A stretch of 37,047 nucleotides of DNA from Defluviitaleaceae bacterium (GTDB lineage: Bacteria > Bacillota > Clostridia > Lachnospirales > WQUN01): the NCBI GenBank assembly GCA_009788055.1, contig WQSG01000029.1:107-37153 (forward strand), written 5' to 3'. Below are positions 1-6,322 of the stretch, piece after piece. The notes under the pieces are model-generated. The model did not search any database, was not told where the DNA came from, and was given only the letters and a program-made list of their open reading frames with translations. The translations under genes and the position numbers were made by a program. Each line of letters starts with the position of its first letter. Position 1 is the stretch's first letter.

Positions 1-389
1 TAATAGGCGGCGGAAATATCATTGTTTCCGCTTTTATTTTGATATCAAAACTTATAGCGGTTATAATAGCCGCATCTTCTTTAATGTTTGGATGGCGGAA
101 TCGCTCTTGGGCTTCGGCTTTATTCGGAATGTTTTTTGCTGTTTCTATTTGGTTATGGACAAAATTTTGCTTGATGTTTTTAATGTGGTCAAGTAGGCAG
201 AATGAATTTGATGCAGATAGATATGCACATGAATTAGGGTATGGGCTTCAACTGGCGCAGGGGTTGGACGCTATTGGTGGAAGTGAACCACAAAAGTCCT
301 TTCTGAAAGCTCTATACTCTACCCATCCGCACATTCACGACAGGGTTGGGCTGTTACAACAATTGGGTGTTAGATATTATAGATATTAG
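1..389 (+). CDS. M48-family membrane metallopeptidase, 3' part only
   Basis: The reading frame is open from base 3 at the window edge and ends at 389, so this is the C-terminal part of a gene that starts outside. It shows one or two hydrophobic membrane segments followed by NEFDADRYA, which matches the M48 (HtpX/Ste24-like) motif in which the Glu is the third zinc ligand. The HEXXH zinc motif would lie upstream and is not visible. The end, with THPHIHDRVGLLQQLG, is the typical M48 tail 'THP...R...L'. Family members are zinc proteases of the membrane involved in protein quality control. A TTG at 39 could be read as a start, but it would remove the catalytic motif, so I treat the gene as truncated only by the window. 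A recombinase fragment follows directly, so intactness of the locus is uncertain. Confidence 0.7.
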   Translation, partial: IGGGNIIVSAFILISKLIAVIIAASSLMFGWRNRSWASALFGMFFAVSIWLWTKFCLMFLMWSSRQNEFDADRYAHELGYGLQLAQGLDAIGGSEPQKSFLKALYSTHPHIHDRVGLLQQLGVRYYRY

Positions 390-410
390 GCAATGATTGA
401 ATAAACATTT

Positions 411-467
411 TAACGATTGCCCTGCCAGTCCTTAATTTTTTGCATTTTCGCGCCGAGGCAATCGTTA
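411..467. repeat. 11-bp inverted repeat between peptidase and recombinase fragment
   Basis: TAACGATTGCC at 411-421 is repeated inverted as GGCAATCGTTA at 457-467. It lies in the short gap between the M48 gene and the recombinase fragment. It could be a hairpin or an end or recombination site of a lost element. There is no T-run after it, so a terminator is unlikely. Confidence 0.35.
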
Positions 468-488
468 CATTGTATCAATAAGGGTATG

Positions 489-625
489 CCAATAGATGAT
501 GGAATCTCAGGGACTACATTTGAGAGACCTTCGTTCAAACGAATGATTGCCGACATGGAAGATGGTAAAATTGGGATTATGTTGTGCAAAGACCTAAGCC
601 GCCTCGGACGCAATAATGCGCTGGT
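489..625 (+). pseudogene. Serine recombinase (resolvase N-terminal domain) fragment
   Basis: The translation contains IDDGISGTTFERPSFKRM followed by KDLSRLGRN, the well-known stretch of the large serine recombinase/resolvase catalytic domain ('DDG.SGT.F.RP.F..M...' and 'KD.SR.GRN'). The part with the catalytic serine is absent upstream, and the DNA-binding and recombinase domains are absent downstream. The frame runs into unrelated sequence and stops at 668. It is therefore a roughly 45-residue relic of a mobile element, joined within a few bases to the dynamin-like remnant in another frame. Several Met codons upstream are in sequence that does not resemble the family, so no start is assigned. 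Confidence 0.75.
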
Positions 626-1126
626 TTCGGTGGATTGGCTTTATGGGCATCTACTCTTGGCAATTTAGCTGGCTACATTATTGTTGCAAAAGGAGTTAGC
701 CTTCTCTCTGCAATAGGTATTAGCCTTGGTGGAACAGCCGCTGTCATGCCTTTTGTCGCGGCAATTGGTGGACCGATTACATTATTTATTGTTGCGGCAA
801 TTTTGGTAACAGGCATATTTTTCGGAATTTTGTCTGGTGGATGGCAAAAAAGTGTTGCAAAAAAGCTAGTCAAGGAATACGATAAATCCAATGCCCTCAA
901 GCAGTATGAAGGTTTTATCAGTAAGTTTTGGCTAGAGGACACAACAACTGCGTTCAATACTGCGGCTGATGCGATGGAAGATGAGTGGCTTCGTTTAATC
1001 GAAAACCACAAGGATTTGCTCAACAATTTCGATGTTGACGATATTCAGCGTAAAATTAAAGAAGCGGAGGATATGAAATCTTTTTTGTCAAATATCCCGC
1101 TGTCAGGAAGTGGTTACAAGTCTTAA
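617..1126 (+). pseudogene. C-terminal remnant of a bacterial dynamin-like GTPase
   Basis: The frame opens after a stop at 614-616. It encodes glycine-rich hydrophobic sequence (GFGGLALWASTLGNLAGY, then a long hydrophobic pair) and then a charged helical tail (SVAKKLVKEYDK ... DDIQRKIKEAEDMKSFL). This arrangement resembles the membrane-inserting paddle and C-terminal helices of Firmicute dynamin-family proteins, which act in membrane remodelling. The GTPase domain is missing. A TTG at 635 is the first possible start, without a convincing ribosome binding site. The upstream junction with the recombinase relic falls around 617-625, so the gene was probably truncated by an insertion or deletion. 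The family assignment rests on remembered similarity of the tail and is moderate. Confidence 0.5.
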
Positions 1127-1158
1127 ATGTAATTGTAAGCCATTGATGGTGAGGAGTC

Positions 1159-1200
1159 ATAGTAGCGCAGGTGCAATATAATCCTGTGCTACTATTTTAT
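1159..1200 (+). terminator. Hairpin terminator after the dynamin-like remnant
   Basis: ATAGTAGCGCAGG (1159-1171) pairs with CCTGTGCTACTAT (1183-1195) with one G-T wobble, and TTTTATT follows. It sits 30 bases after the stop at 1126 and would end plus-strand transcription. Confidence 0.65.
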
Positions 1201-1283
1201 TCTTTGCATATATTTTCTTCAAACTTTACCCAATTTATCCGACCACCGTTTTTAAAATTTTGATGTCTTTCGGGAAAGTATCG

Positions 1284-1757
1284 TTACCATACCCCACTTG
1301 TTAGTGCGCCAAATATGCCGTCGGTAGCAAGACGCGGGGTCGCGCCCAGTTCGTTTAAGCGTTCCTGTACCTGCCTGATGCTTGGGCCTTGCATTCCGCG
1401 TCGCAAAACCACGCCGGGATACGGCGGCCAAACAGGTTGCGGCGCAGGGGGCGCGGGTGGGGTGACGGGTTGGGTCGAAAATAACGCATTCCAAGTAAGC
1501 GGGCCGACTACGCCGTCAGGATTCAAGTCGCGTGTGCGCTGGAAAGCCATAACCGCCGCTTCCGTTAGTACGCCAAATATGCCATCGGTAGCAAGCCGCG
1601 GGGTTGCGCCCAATTCGTTTAAGCGTTCCTGTACCTGCCTGATGCTTGGGCCTTGCATTCCGCGTCGCAAAACCACGCCGGGGTACGGCGGCCAAATTGT
1701 CGCCGCCAACACTTCCACGCCCGCCCACATTGGTTCTACTATTTTTGTTTCGTTCAT
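1284..1757 (-). CDS. Tandem peptidoglycan-binding (PG_binding_1) repeat protein, truncated second repeat
   Basis: 157 residues from the ATG at 1757. A possible GTG lies at 1766, but the AAAGG at 10 bases suits the ATG better. It contains two PG_binding_1-type units, each starting WPPYPGVVLRRGMQGPSIRQ and running on to LNELGA..RLATDGIFG. The first unit is complete (FQRTRDLNPDGVVGPLTWNALF) and is followed by a Pro-rich linker TPPAPPAPQP. The second unit breaks off after GIFGALT and ends SGVW-stop, losing its last helix. Such domains bind cell-wall glycan and are usually attached to hydrolases, but no catalytic domain or signal peptide is seen. The gene is probably the remains of a longer repeat protein. 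It is divergent from the glycosyltransferase-like gene at 1870. Confidence 0.75.
   Translation of the reverse strand: MNETKIVEPMWAGVEVLAATIWPPYPGVVLRRGMQGPSIRQVQERLNELGATPRLATDGIFGVLTEAAVMAFQRTRDLNPDGVVGPLTWNALFSTQPVTPPAPPAPQPVWPPYPGVVLRRGMQGPSIRQVQERLNELGATPRLATDGIFGALTSGVW
1300..1432. repeat. Direct repeat unit 2 of the PG-binding gene
   Basis: 133 bases nearly identical to 1564-1696, offset 264 bases (88 codons), so the repeat keeps frame. The few differences are mostly silent. The repeat breaks within the second domain at 1300. Confidence 0.8.
1564..1696. repeat. Direct repeat unit 1 of the PG-binding gene
   Basis: Partner of 1300-1432, offset 264 bases. The near-identity at DNA level points to a recent duplication or to gene conversion between the units. 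Confidence 0.8.
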
Positions 1758-1819
1758 TAATCTCACACCTTTCTTGTACTATATTTGTATGGGACATGGA
1801 GTCATTCGGTGACATTTTA

Positions 1820-1848
1820 TTGAAACAAGTCCGAAACAGTGATAAACT
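1820..1848 (+). promoter_or_regulatory. Sigma-A-like promoter of the membrane GT/methyltransferase gene
   Basis: TTGAAA at 1820-1825, a 17-base spacer, then TAAACT at 1843-1848. It is 22 bases before the ATG at 1870, with GGAAGG between. The -35 is good and the -10 moderate. Confidence 0.5.
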
Positions 1849-1869
1849 GGATTTGGAAGGAAGTGTCAC

Positions 1870-3960
1870 ATGAAATCCGTACCGCGGCTGTATATTTTAT
1901 TTTGTGTTATAAATTTTCTTTGGATTTTGGCGTTTTCGAGTTTTAGCCTTATAAGCGGGGTTGGGGCGTCGGGGCTTATTGCGGGCAGTTTTTTGGGGCT
2001 GTACTTTTTGGCGGCGATATTGGGCGGTTTTTTCGCGCTGAAAGCGGAGGAAGATGCGGCAATTGTGCAATGGGTTTATGTTGCGGCTATTGTTCTGATT
2101 GGGCTGTTTTTGCGCATTTTTTCGCGGCAGATTTTTATGACTGCACAGATGCAAGACTTCGGCAGGGCGCACGAGGTTTATATGTATTTGGCGCAGTACG
2201 GGCTGTTTCTTACGGGGGGCGACTGGGCAGAACTTAACTGGTATCAGCTTTATTATTCGCGTTTTCCGGGATGGTTTCCGTATTTTGCGGTGACGCGGTT
2301 TGTGTATGATATTTTTGGTGCGCAAGTGCGCAACATGATTTTTCTGAATTACATTTTGTATATTTTTTCTGCGGTTTTGCTTTATGCTACGGTGAAGCGT
2401 TTTGCTTCTTTTGCTGTTGCATTTTGCGCAACCGCGTTTTTTATTTTCAACCCAAATTTGATTGTGTGGGCAAATATAACCTCGCCCGACCCGATTTTTA
2501 TGTTCCTGTTTCTATGTATGTTTTATGCGATTTCGCGATTTTATACAGGGCAGTATCGGAGCGAAAAAGAAAAGATATGGCTTCTTTGTATGGCGGCGGT
2601 TTTTGCGGCGTTCACGGATTTTTTCAAGCCGATTGGCATAATGTTTTTAATCGCGTTTTTCTGTGTGGAAATTTTCATGCTTATTGCCGAACGGGAATGG
2701 CGGGCAAACTTACGTGAAAAGTTCGTTAGATGGGCGGTTTTTTCCGCCGTTTTTCTTGCGGTATACGCCTCCGGCCACGCGGTTGTGCGGATAGAAATAT
2801 ACGATATTTTCCGTGTGCAAACCGTAAATTCTACGGGAATGTACATGGCATTTGCGTGGTCAACGGACGGGGCGGGCAACTTCACGCTAGACCCTGTATT
2901 TGAAAAATTCGACCGTTTGATGGAAGAACACGACAACAATCAGATTATCGTGATGGAAGAAATGTCGCGCTATGCCCGCGAAATGTTCAACGATGTGCGG
3001 CCTGTTTTGCCGAGCATTTTGCATCAAAAAGCCCGCGCCACTTTCGGAGATGAGGGCGTTTTGGGCTGGGCAATCAACAGCTACTACGAGGAACATTCCG
3101 CAAGCGTTAGCCGCGTTTTGGCGTGGTTGCTTTGGATTGGGTTCACGCTTTTTATTTTCGTAATCATGTTTTTAACTGCGGCGGGTACGGCGTTTGCTAC
3201 ATTCGATAAAAAGAACCGCGCCGTGTTTGTTTTCTTGCTTACAACCGTGATTGGCTACACGCTTGTGCTACTTTTAGGCGTTGTGCAGGCGCGGTATCGA
3301 CTCTTATTGTATCCGCAATTTTCAATTTTGGCGGCGGTTGGGCTGGTCGGAATTTTGCGGGCGTGTTCGGGCAAAAAGCTGTACAATTTTCTAAAATATC
3401 ACGGACGAAAAGTTGTGCTTCCCGTTGACGAAATGAAAACGGCAATCGCGCCCGCAATGGCGACACACGGAATTTCATACATTGTAGACTTTGGCGCGGG
3501 TACGCTTTTTTGGAGCGAATACTTTGCCAAAGAACTTGGCATGAAGGTTTTTGCGGCAGACATATCCTATACGGGGCATTTGCCGAAAAACGAAAACCCC
3601 GATATTTCTTTACACACGGATATTCTTGACGCGCTGTCGCAGGTGGACAAAAGCAAGCGCAACGCAATTTTCCTTTGCGATGTAATCCACCACTTACAGC
3701 CCGAATTTTGGCAGGAAGTTCTACCAAAAATTGCCGAATTGTTTGATGTCGTCCTAATCAAAGATATAGACTCCAACAAAAAATTCGGCAATTTTTGCAG
3801 TAAAATGCACGACAAAATTATCAACGCTTCCAACTACGAAAACGTGTACCCCGACGAAATTGAATCCATTTTAAAACTCGCGGGGTTCAGCGTGGAAATC
3901 AACGCCATTCCAAAATTATGGTATCCGCACTTTATGCTTATCGCGGAGAAGGAGTTATAA
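1870..3960 (+). CDS. Membrane glycosyltransferase-like (GT-C type) protein fused to a SAM-dependent methyltransferase
   Basis: 696 residues, ATG at 1870 preceded by GGAAGGAAG. Residues 1 to about 510 form many hydrophobic membrane segments. An early acidic loop (QDFGRAHEVYMYL) recalls the loop of lipid-linked-sugar mannosyltransferases of the PMT/ArnT type, and ANITSPDPIFMFLFL follows a later helix. Residues from about 530 to the end are soluble and look like a class I methyltransferase: VDFGAGTLFWSEYF fits motif I for SAM binding, followed by VFAADI, FLCDVIHHL and a final beta hairpin. The protein would sit in the membrane with the methyltransferase in the cytoplasm. The natural guess is transfer and methylation of cell-surface sugars, but the substrate is unknown. 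The gene converges on lysA and the two stop codons overlap. Confidence 0.6.
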   Translation: MKSVPRLYILFCVINFLWILAFSSFSLISGVGASGLIAGSFLGLYFLAAILGGFFALKAEEDAAIVQWVYVAAIVLIGLFLRIFSRQIFMTAQMQDFGRAHEVYMYLAQYGLFLTGGDWAELNWYQLYYSRFPGWFPYFAVTRFVYDIFGAQVRNMIFLNYILYIFSAVLLYATVKRFASFAVAFCATAFFIFNPNLIVWANITSPDPIFMFLFLCMFYAISRFYTGQYRSEKEKIWLLCMAAVFAAFTDFFKPIGIMFLIAFFCVEIFMLIAEREWRANLREKFVRWAVFSAVFLAVYASGHAVVRIEIYDIFRVQTVNSTGMYMAFAWSTDGAGNFTLDPVFEKFDRLMEEHDNNQIIVMEEMSRYAREMFNDVRPVLPSILHQKARATFGDEGVLGWAINSYYEEHSASVSRVLAWLLWIGFTLFIFVIMFLTAAGTAFATFDKKNRAVFVFLLTTVIGYTLVLLLGVVQARYRLLLYPQFSILAAVGLVGILRACSGKKLYNFLKYHGRKVVLPVDEMKTAIAPAMATHGISYIVDFGAGTLFWSEYFAKELGMKVFAADISYTGHLPKNENPDISLHTDILDALSQVDKSKRNAIFLCDVIHHLQPEFWQEVLPKIAELFDVVLIKDIDSNKKFGNFCSKMHDKIINASNYENVYPDEIESILKLAGFSVEINAIPKLWYPHFMLIAEKEL

Positions 3961-3967
3961 CTCCTTC
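3948..3967. repeat. 20-bp perfect palindrome spanning two convergent stop codons
   Basis: GAAGGAGTTATAACTCCTTC is its own reverse complement. The central TTATAA holds the TAA of the gene ending at 3960 and, on the other strand, the TAA of lysA. Both proteins therefore end in Lys-Glu-Leu. There is no loop or T-run, so a classical terminator is not shown. Confidence 0.8.
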
Positions 3968-5208
3968 ATTGTCACAAGTATGTCCTCAAAAGTTTCGCGG
4001 CGGCGGATAATTCGTGGCGTGTTGTCGGTTTGGATTAGAACCTCCGCAGGACGCGGGCGATGATTGTACTGGCACGCCATGGAGAATCCATACGCGCCTG
4101 CGTCTAACACGCCAAGAACATCACCTTCGTAAAGCGGCGGAAGTTCGCGGTTGCGGGCGATATAATCTCCGGATTCGCACTGGTTGCCCACGACATTAAT
4201 CGTTTGCGGGTTTGCGAAATCAAGCGGCGGCTCTGAAGCGGCGCGGTAAACTTCGATATCGTGGTGCGAATCGTACAGGGTCGGGCGTTTAATCACAGAA
4301 AAGCCCAAATCTGTACCCGCGTAATGGGTCGCGCCGTTCGTTTTTGTAGCGTGAACCGTTCCCAATAAAACGCCGCATTCTGCCGCAAGATATCTGCCCG
4401 GTTCAATCAAAAACGTAATTTCTTTGCCATAGCTTTTTGCGAAATCAAATAAATGCGCGTCCAGTTTTTCGCCAACGGCTTTCAAATCCAGCGGCTTTTC
4501 GCCGTCCTGTTTGTGATACGGAATGGCAAAACCGCCGCCAAGGTCGATAAACTCAAGACTGTCAAATTGACGCGCAAGTTCCAACAAAGAGCCAACGCCT
4601 TCCAAATACAAATCGCCCCAATTTTGCGAGCCGATATGATGGTTTATGCCAATCAATTTCAAATCATATTTTTCCAGAAGTTCCCGTACGTGCGGAATAT
4701 ACGCGGGCATAATGCCAAACTTTGTACCGTCGCCGCCCGTCACAACCTTCTCATGATGACCGCCGCCCACGCCCGGATTAAAACGCAATGCGATTCTGCC
4801 GCCGCGGTTGATTCTGCCCAGTTTGTCCAGCATGGAAAGCGAATCCACACTTACCGTAATGCCCTTCTCCACCGCATACGAAAGCTCCTTTTCGGAGACA
4901 TTATTTACAACAAACAGCATCTCGTCAGCCTTAAAGCCCGCCGCCATTGCCGCAACAACTTCGCCCGCGCTGGAGATATCCGCCCTGCATCCCTCTTCCC
5001 GCGCAATCTTCAAAAGCGTCAAATTCGTATTGGCCTTAATCGCATAATTTACCGCAAACTTTGGGTACTTACTTAGCCCCACCATTTCGGCACATCTTTG
5101 CCGAAAAATCCTCTCATTGTATACATACAACGGACTGCCAAATGTATCCGCCAGTTCCCTCGGGCAATTGCCCTGATAAAAATTAAATGCGTCTGTAACT
5201 TTTCTCAT
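3955..5208 (-). CDS. lysA: Diaminopimelate decarboxylase
   Basis: 417 residues from the ATG at 5208, with AAAGGAG 11 bases upstream. An in-frame extension to 5265 is only translated repeat element and is rejected. The enzyme decarboxylates meso-diaminopimelate to L-lysine with PLP, the last lysine step. Seen: the PLP lysine in YAIKAN (K58), HHIGSQ (about 190-195), the phosphate-binding IDLGGGF (221-227), EPGRY (269-273), and the substrate cysteine in CESGDY (C344), followed by DAGAYGFSMACQYN. This is the full fold type III layout at normal length. Its promoter region carries palindromic element copy 1, and its stop overlaps the converging membrane-protein gene. A carboxynorspermidine or arginine decarboxylase is less likely given the CESGD and GAY motifs. 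Confidence 0.9.
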   Translation of the reverse strand: MRKVTDAFNFYQGNCPRELADTFGSPLYVYNERIFRQRCAEMVGLSKYPKFAVNYAIKANTNLTLLKIAREEGCRADISSAGEVVAAMAAGFKADEMLFVVNNVSEKELSYAVEKGITVSVDSLSMLDKLGRINRGGRIALRFNPGVGGGHHEKVVTGGDGTKFGIMPAYIPHVRELLEKYDLKLIGINHHIGSQNWGDLYLEGVGSLLELARQFDSLEFIDLGGGFAIPYHKQDGEKPLDLKAVGEKLDAHLFDFAKSYGKEITFLIEPGRYLAAECGVLLGTVHATKTNGATHYAGTDLGFSVIKRPTLYDSHHDIEVYRAASEPPLDFANPQTINVVGNQCESGDYIARNRELPPLYEGDVLGVLDAGAYGFSMACQYNHRPRPAEVLIQTDNTPRIIRRRETFEDILVTMKEL

Positions 5209-5230
5209 GTTGCATATCTCCTTTGCTGGT

Positions 5231-5407
5231 AAGTTCTCGGGGACTCCGTCCCCGAACCCCTGCAACCCTTTGAAAAGGGTTGACCCAAACTTTAATATGG
5301 ATTAGCGGTATCGCAGTTCCAAAACCGCGCGTATGCGCGGTTTTATTTAGGGGTCAAGGGGACTTGTCCCCTTGCAGGGGGATTGGGGGACGGAGTCCCC
5401 CGAGGTC
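5231..5407. repeat. Palindromic element copy 1 (two arms)
   Basis: Left arm: hairpin GGGGAC-TCC-GTCCCC, then hairpin CAACCC/GGGTTG, then ACCCAAACTTTAA. The centre contains ACCGCGCGTATGCGCGGT. Right arm: CAAGGGGAC/GTCCCCTTG, then GGGGGAC/GTCCCCC and GAGGTCTT. It lies between lysA and ribF, and its right arm encodes the last residues of RibF. Confidence 0.8.
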
Positions 5408-6322
5408 TTTTTTTATTTGTGCAGATAATTCTTCCGCGCTGTTGAATTTGCATTCGGGGCGCATGAAGCGCGTGAATTCTACTTGAATGTGCTTGTCGTA
5501 CATTTCGTTGGGTGCGGCGATTAGGGATGGTATGTGGGTTTCGACAGAAATTTGCGTTTCGATGGGGCATGAGACGGTGGGGCGCAAGCCTATGTTTGTG
5601 ATGCCAACCATAGAAACGCCGTTGATGGTTGTGCGGGTTTCGTAAACGCCGTTTTGCGGCAGAAATTTATCCCCGTCAGGGTACAGGTTAAGCGTGGGGA
5701 AACCCAAAACCCGCCCAAGCTGCTTGCCCTTAGTAACCACCCCCGACACAAAAAACGGAAAGCCCAATAATTCCTCCGCCTGCGCAAAATCTCCAACTTC
5801 CAAAAACTCCCGCACCCGCGATGTGCTAATAATCTCCGTTTCAAAGTTTGGGTCAAGCCTTTTTAAAGGCTTGTGGGGGGTTGGGGGCAACGCCCCCAAG
5901 GTCTTTTGTTGAAAAATATTAACCTCAGCAATGCCGCGCAAAGTTTCGATTGAGCCGCCGCGGCTGTTGCCGAAGCGGTAGTTTTCGCCAACGATTATTT
6001 CGCGGGGGTGTAGGTCGGCGGCGATTTTGTTGCAGAAATCGTGGGCGGGCATGGCGGCAAGGGCGTGGTCGAAATTGAAGGTGACGATGTGGTCTATGCC
6101 CAAGGCGCGGATTAGTTTGACGCGTTCGGGGAGGGTGAAAATGGGCTTGTAGGAGGGGTCGCGCAAAAGCGTGAATGGGTGCGGGTCGAAAGCGGCAACT
6201 ACGGACGGCACGCCCAACTCACGGGCGCGGTTCACAACCTCGCAAATTAAAGCGCGATGCCCAAGATGAACGCCCTCAAATTTTCCAATGGTCAAAACGC
6301 AGTTTTCAAACGGCGCGACCAT
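5354..6322 (-). CDS. ribF: Bifunctional riboflavin kinase / FAD synthetase with an in-frame repeat insertion
   Basis: 322 residues. Makes FMN from riboflavin and then FAD. Start ATG at 6322 overlaps the TGA of the upstream fusion gene (TGATG), implying translational coupling. The N-terminal FAD synthetase domain has TIGKFEGVHLGH (residues 11-22; the family usually has GNFDGVH), AAFDPHPF and VGENYRFGN. The C-terminal flavokinase domain has GRVLGFPTLNL (about 204-214) and NGVYETR. Residues about 139-161 (KTLGALPPTPHKPLKRLDPN) match no part of the family and are encoded by a palindromic element arm, just before STSRVREFL. The last about 16 residues, from LGGLRPPIPLQG on, are likewise encoded by element copy 1. 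Both additions keep the frame. Function is probably retained because the core motifs are intact. Confidence 0.87.
   Translation of the reverse strand: MVAPFENCVLTIGKFEGVHLGHRALICEVVNRARELGVPSVVAAFDPHPFTLLRDPSYKPIFTLPERVKLIRALGIDHIVTFNFDHALAAMPAHDFCNKIAADLHPREIIVGENYRFGNSRGGSIETLRGIAEVNIFQQKTLGALPPTPHKPLKRLDPNFETEIISTSRVREFLEVGDFAQAEELLGFPFFVSGVVTKGKQLGRVLGFPTLNLYPDGDKFLPQNGVYETRTTINGVSMVGITNIGLRPTVSCPIETQISVETHIPSLIAAPNEMYDKHIQVEFTRFMRPECKFNSAEELSAQIKKDLGGLRPPIPLQGDKSP
5843..5906. repeat. Palindromic element copy 2 (single arm) inside ribF
   Basis: AAAGTTTGGGT, stem CAAGCC/GGCTTG, then TTGGGGGC-AAC-GCCCCCAA and GGTCTT. This is the same order of two hairpins as the other arms, with different stem bases. 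It is in frame in ribF and encodes about 21 residues. Confidence 0.8.

Noticed and set aside
1315..1812. Long plus-strand reading frame across the PG-binding gene
   Set aside because: It is antisense to clear PG_binding_1 repeats, its translation has no family resemblance, and it merely mirrors the same duplication.
5209..5265. N-terminal extension of LysA
   Set aside because: It is translation of palindromic element copy 1, and AAAGGAG fits the ATG at 5208.
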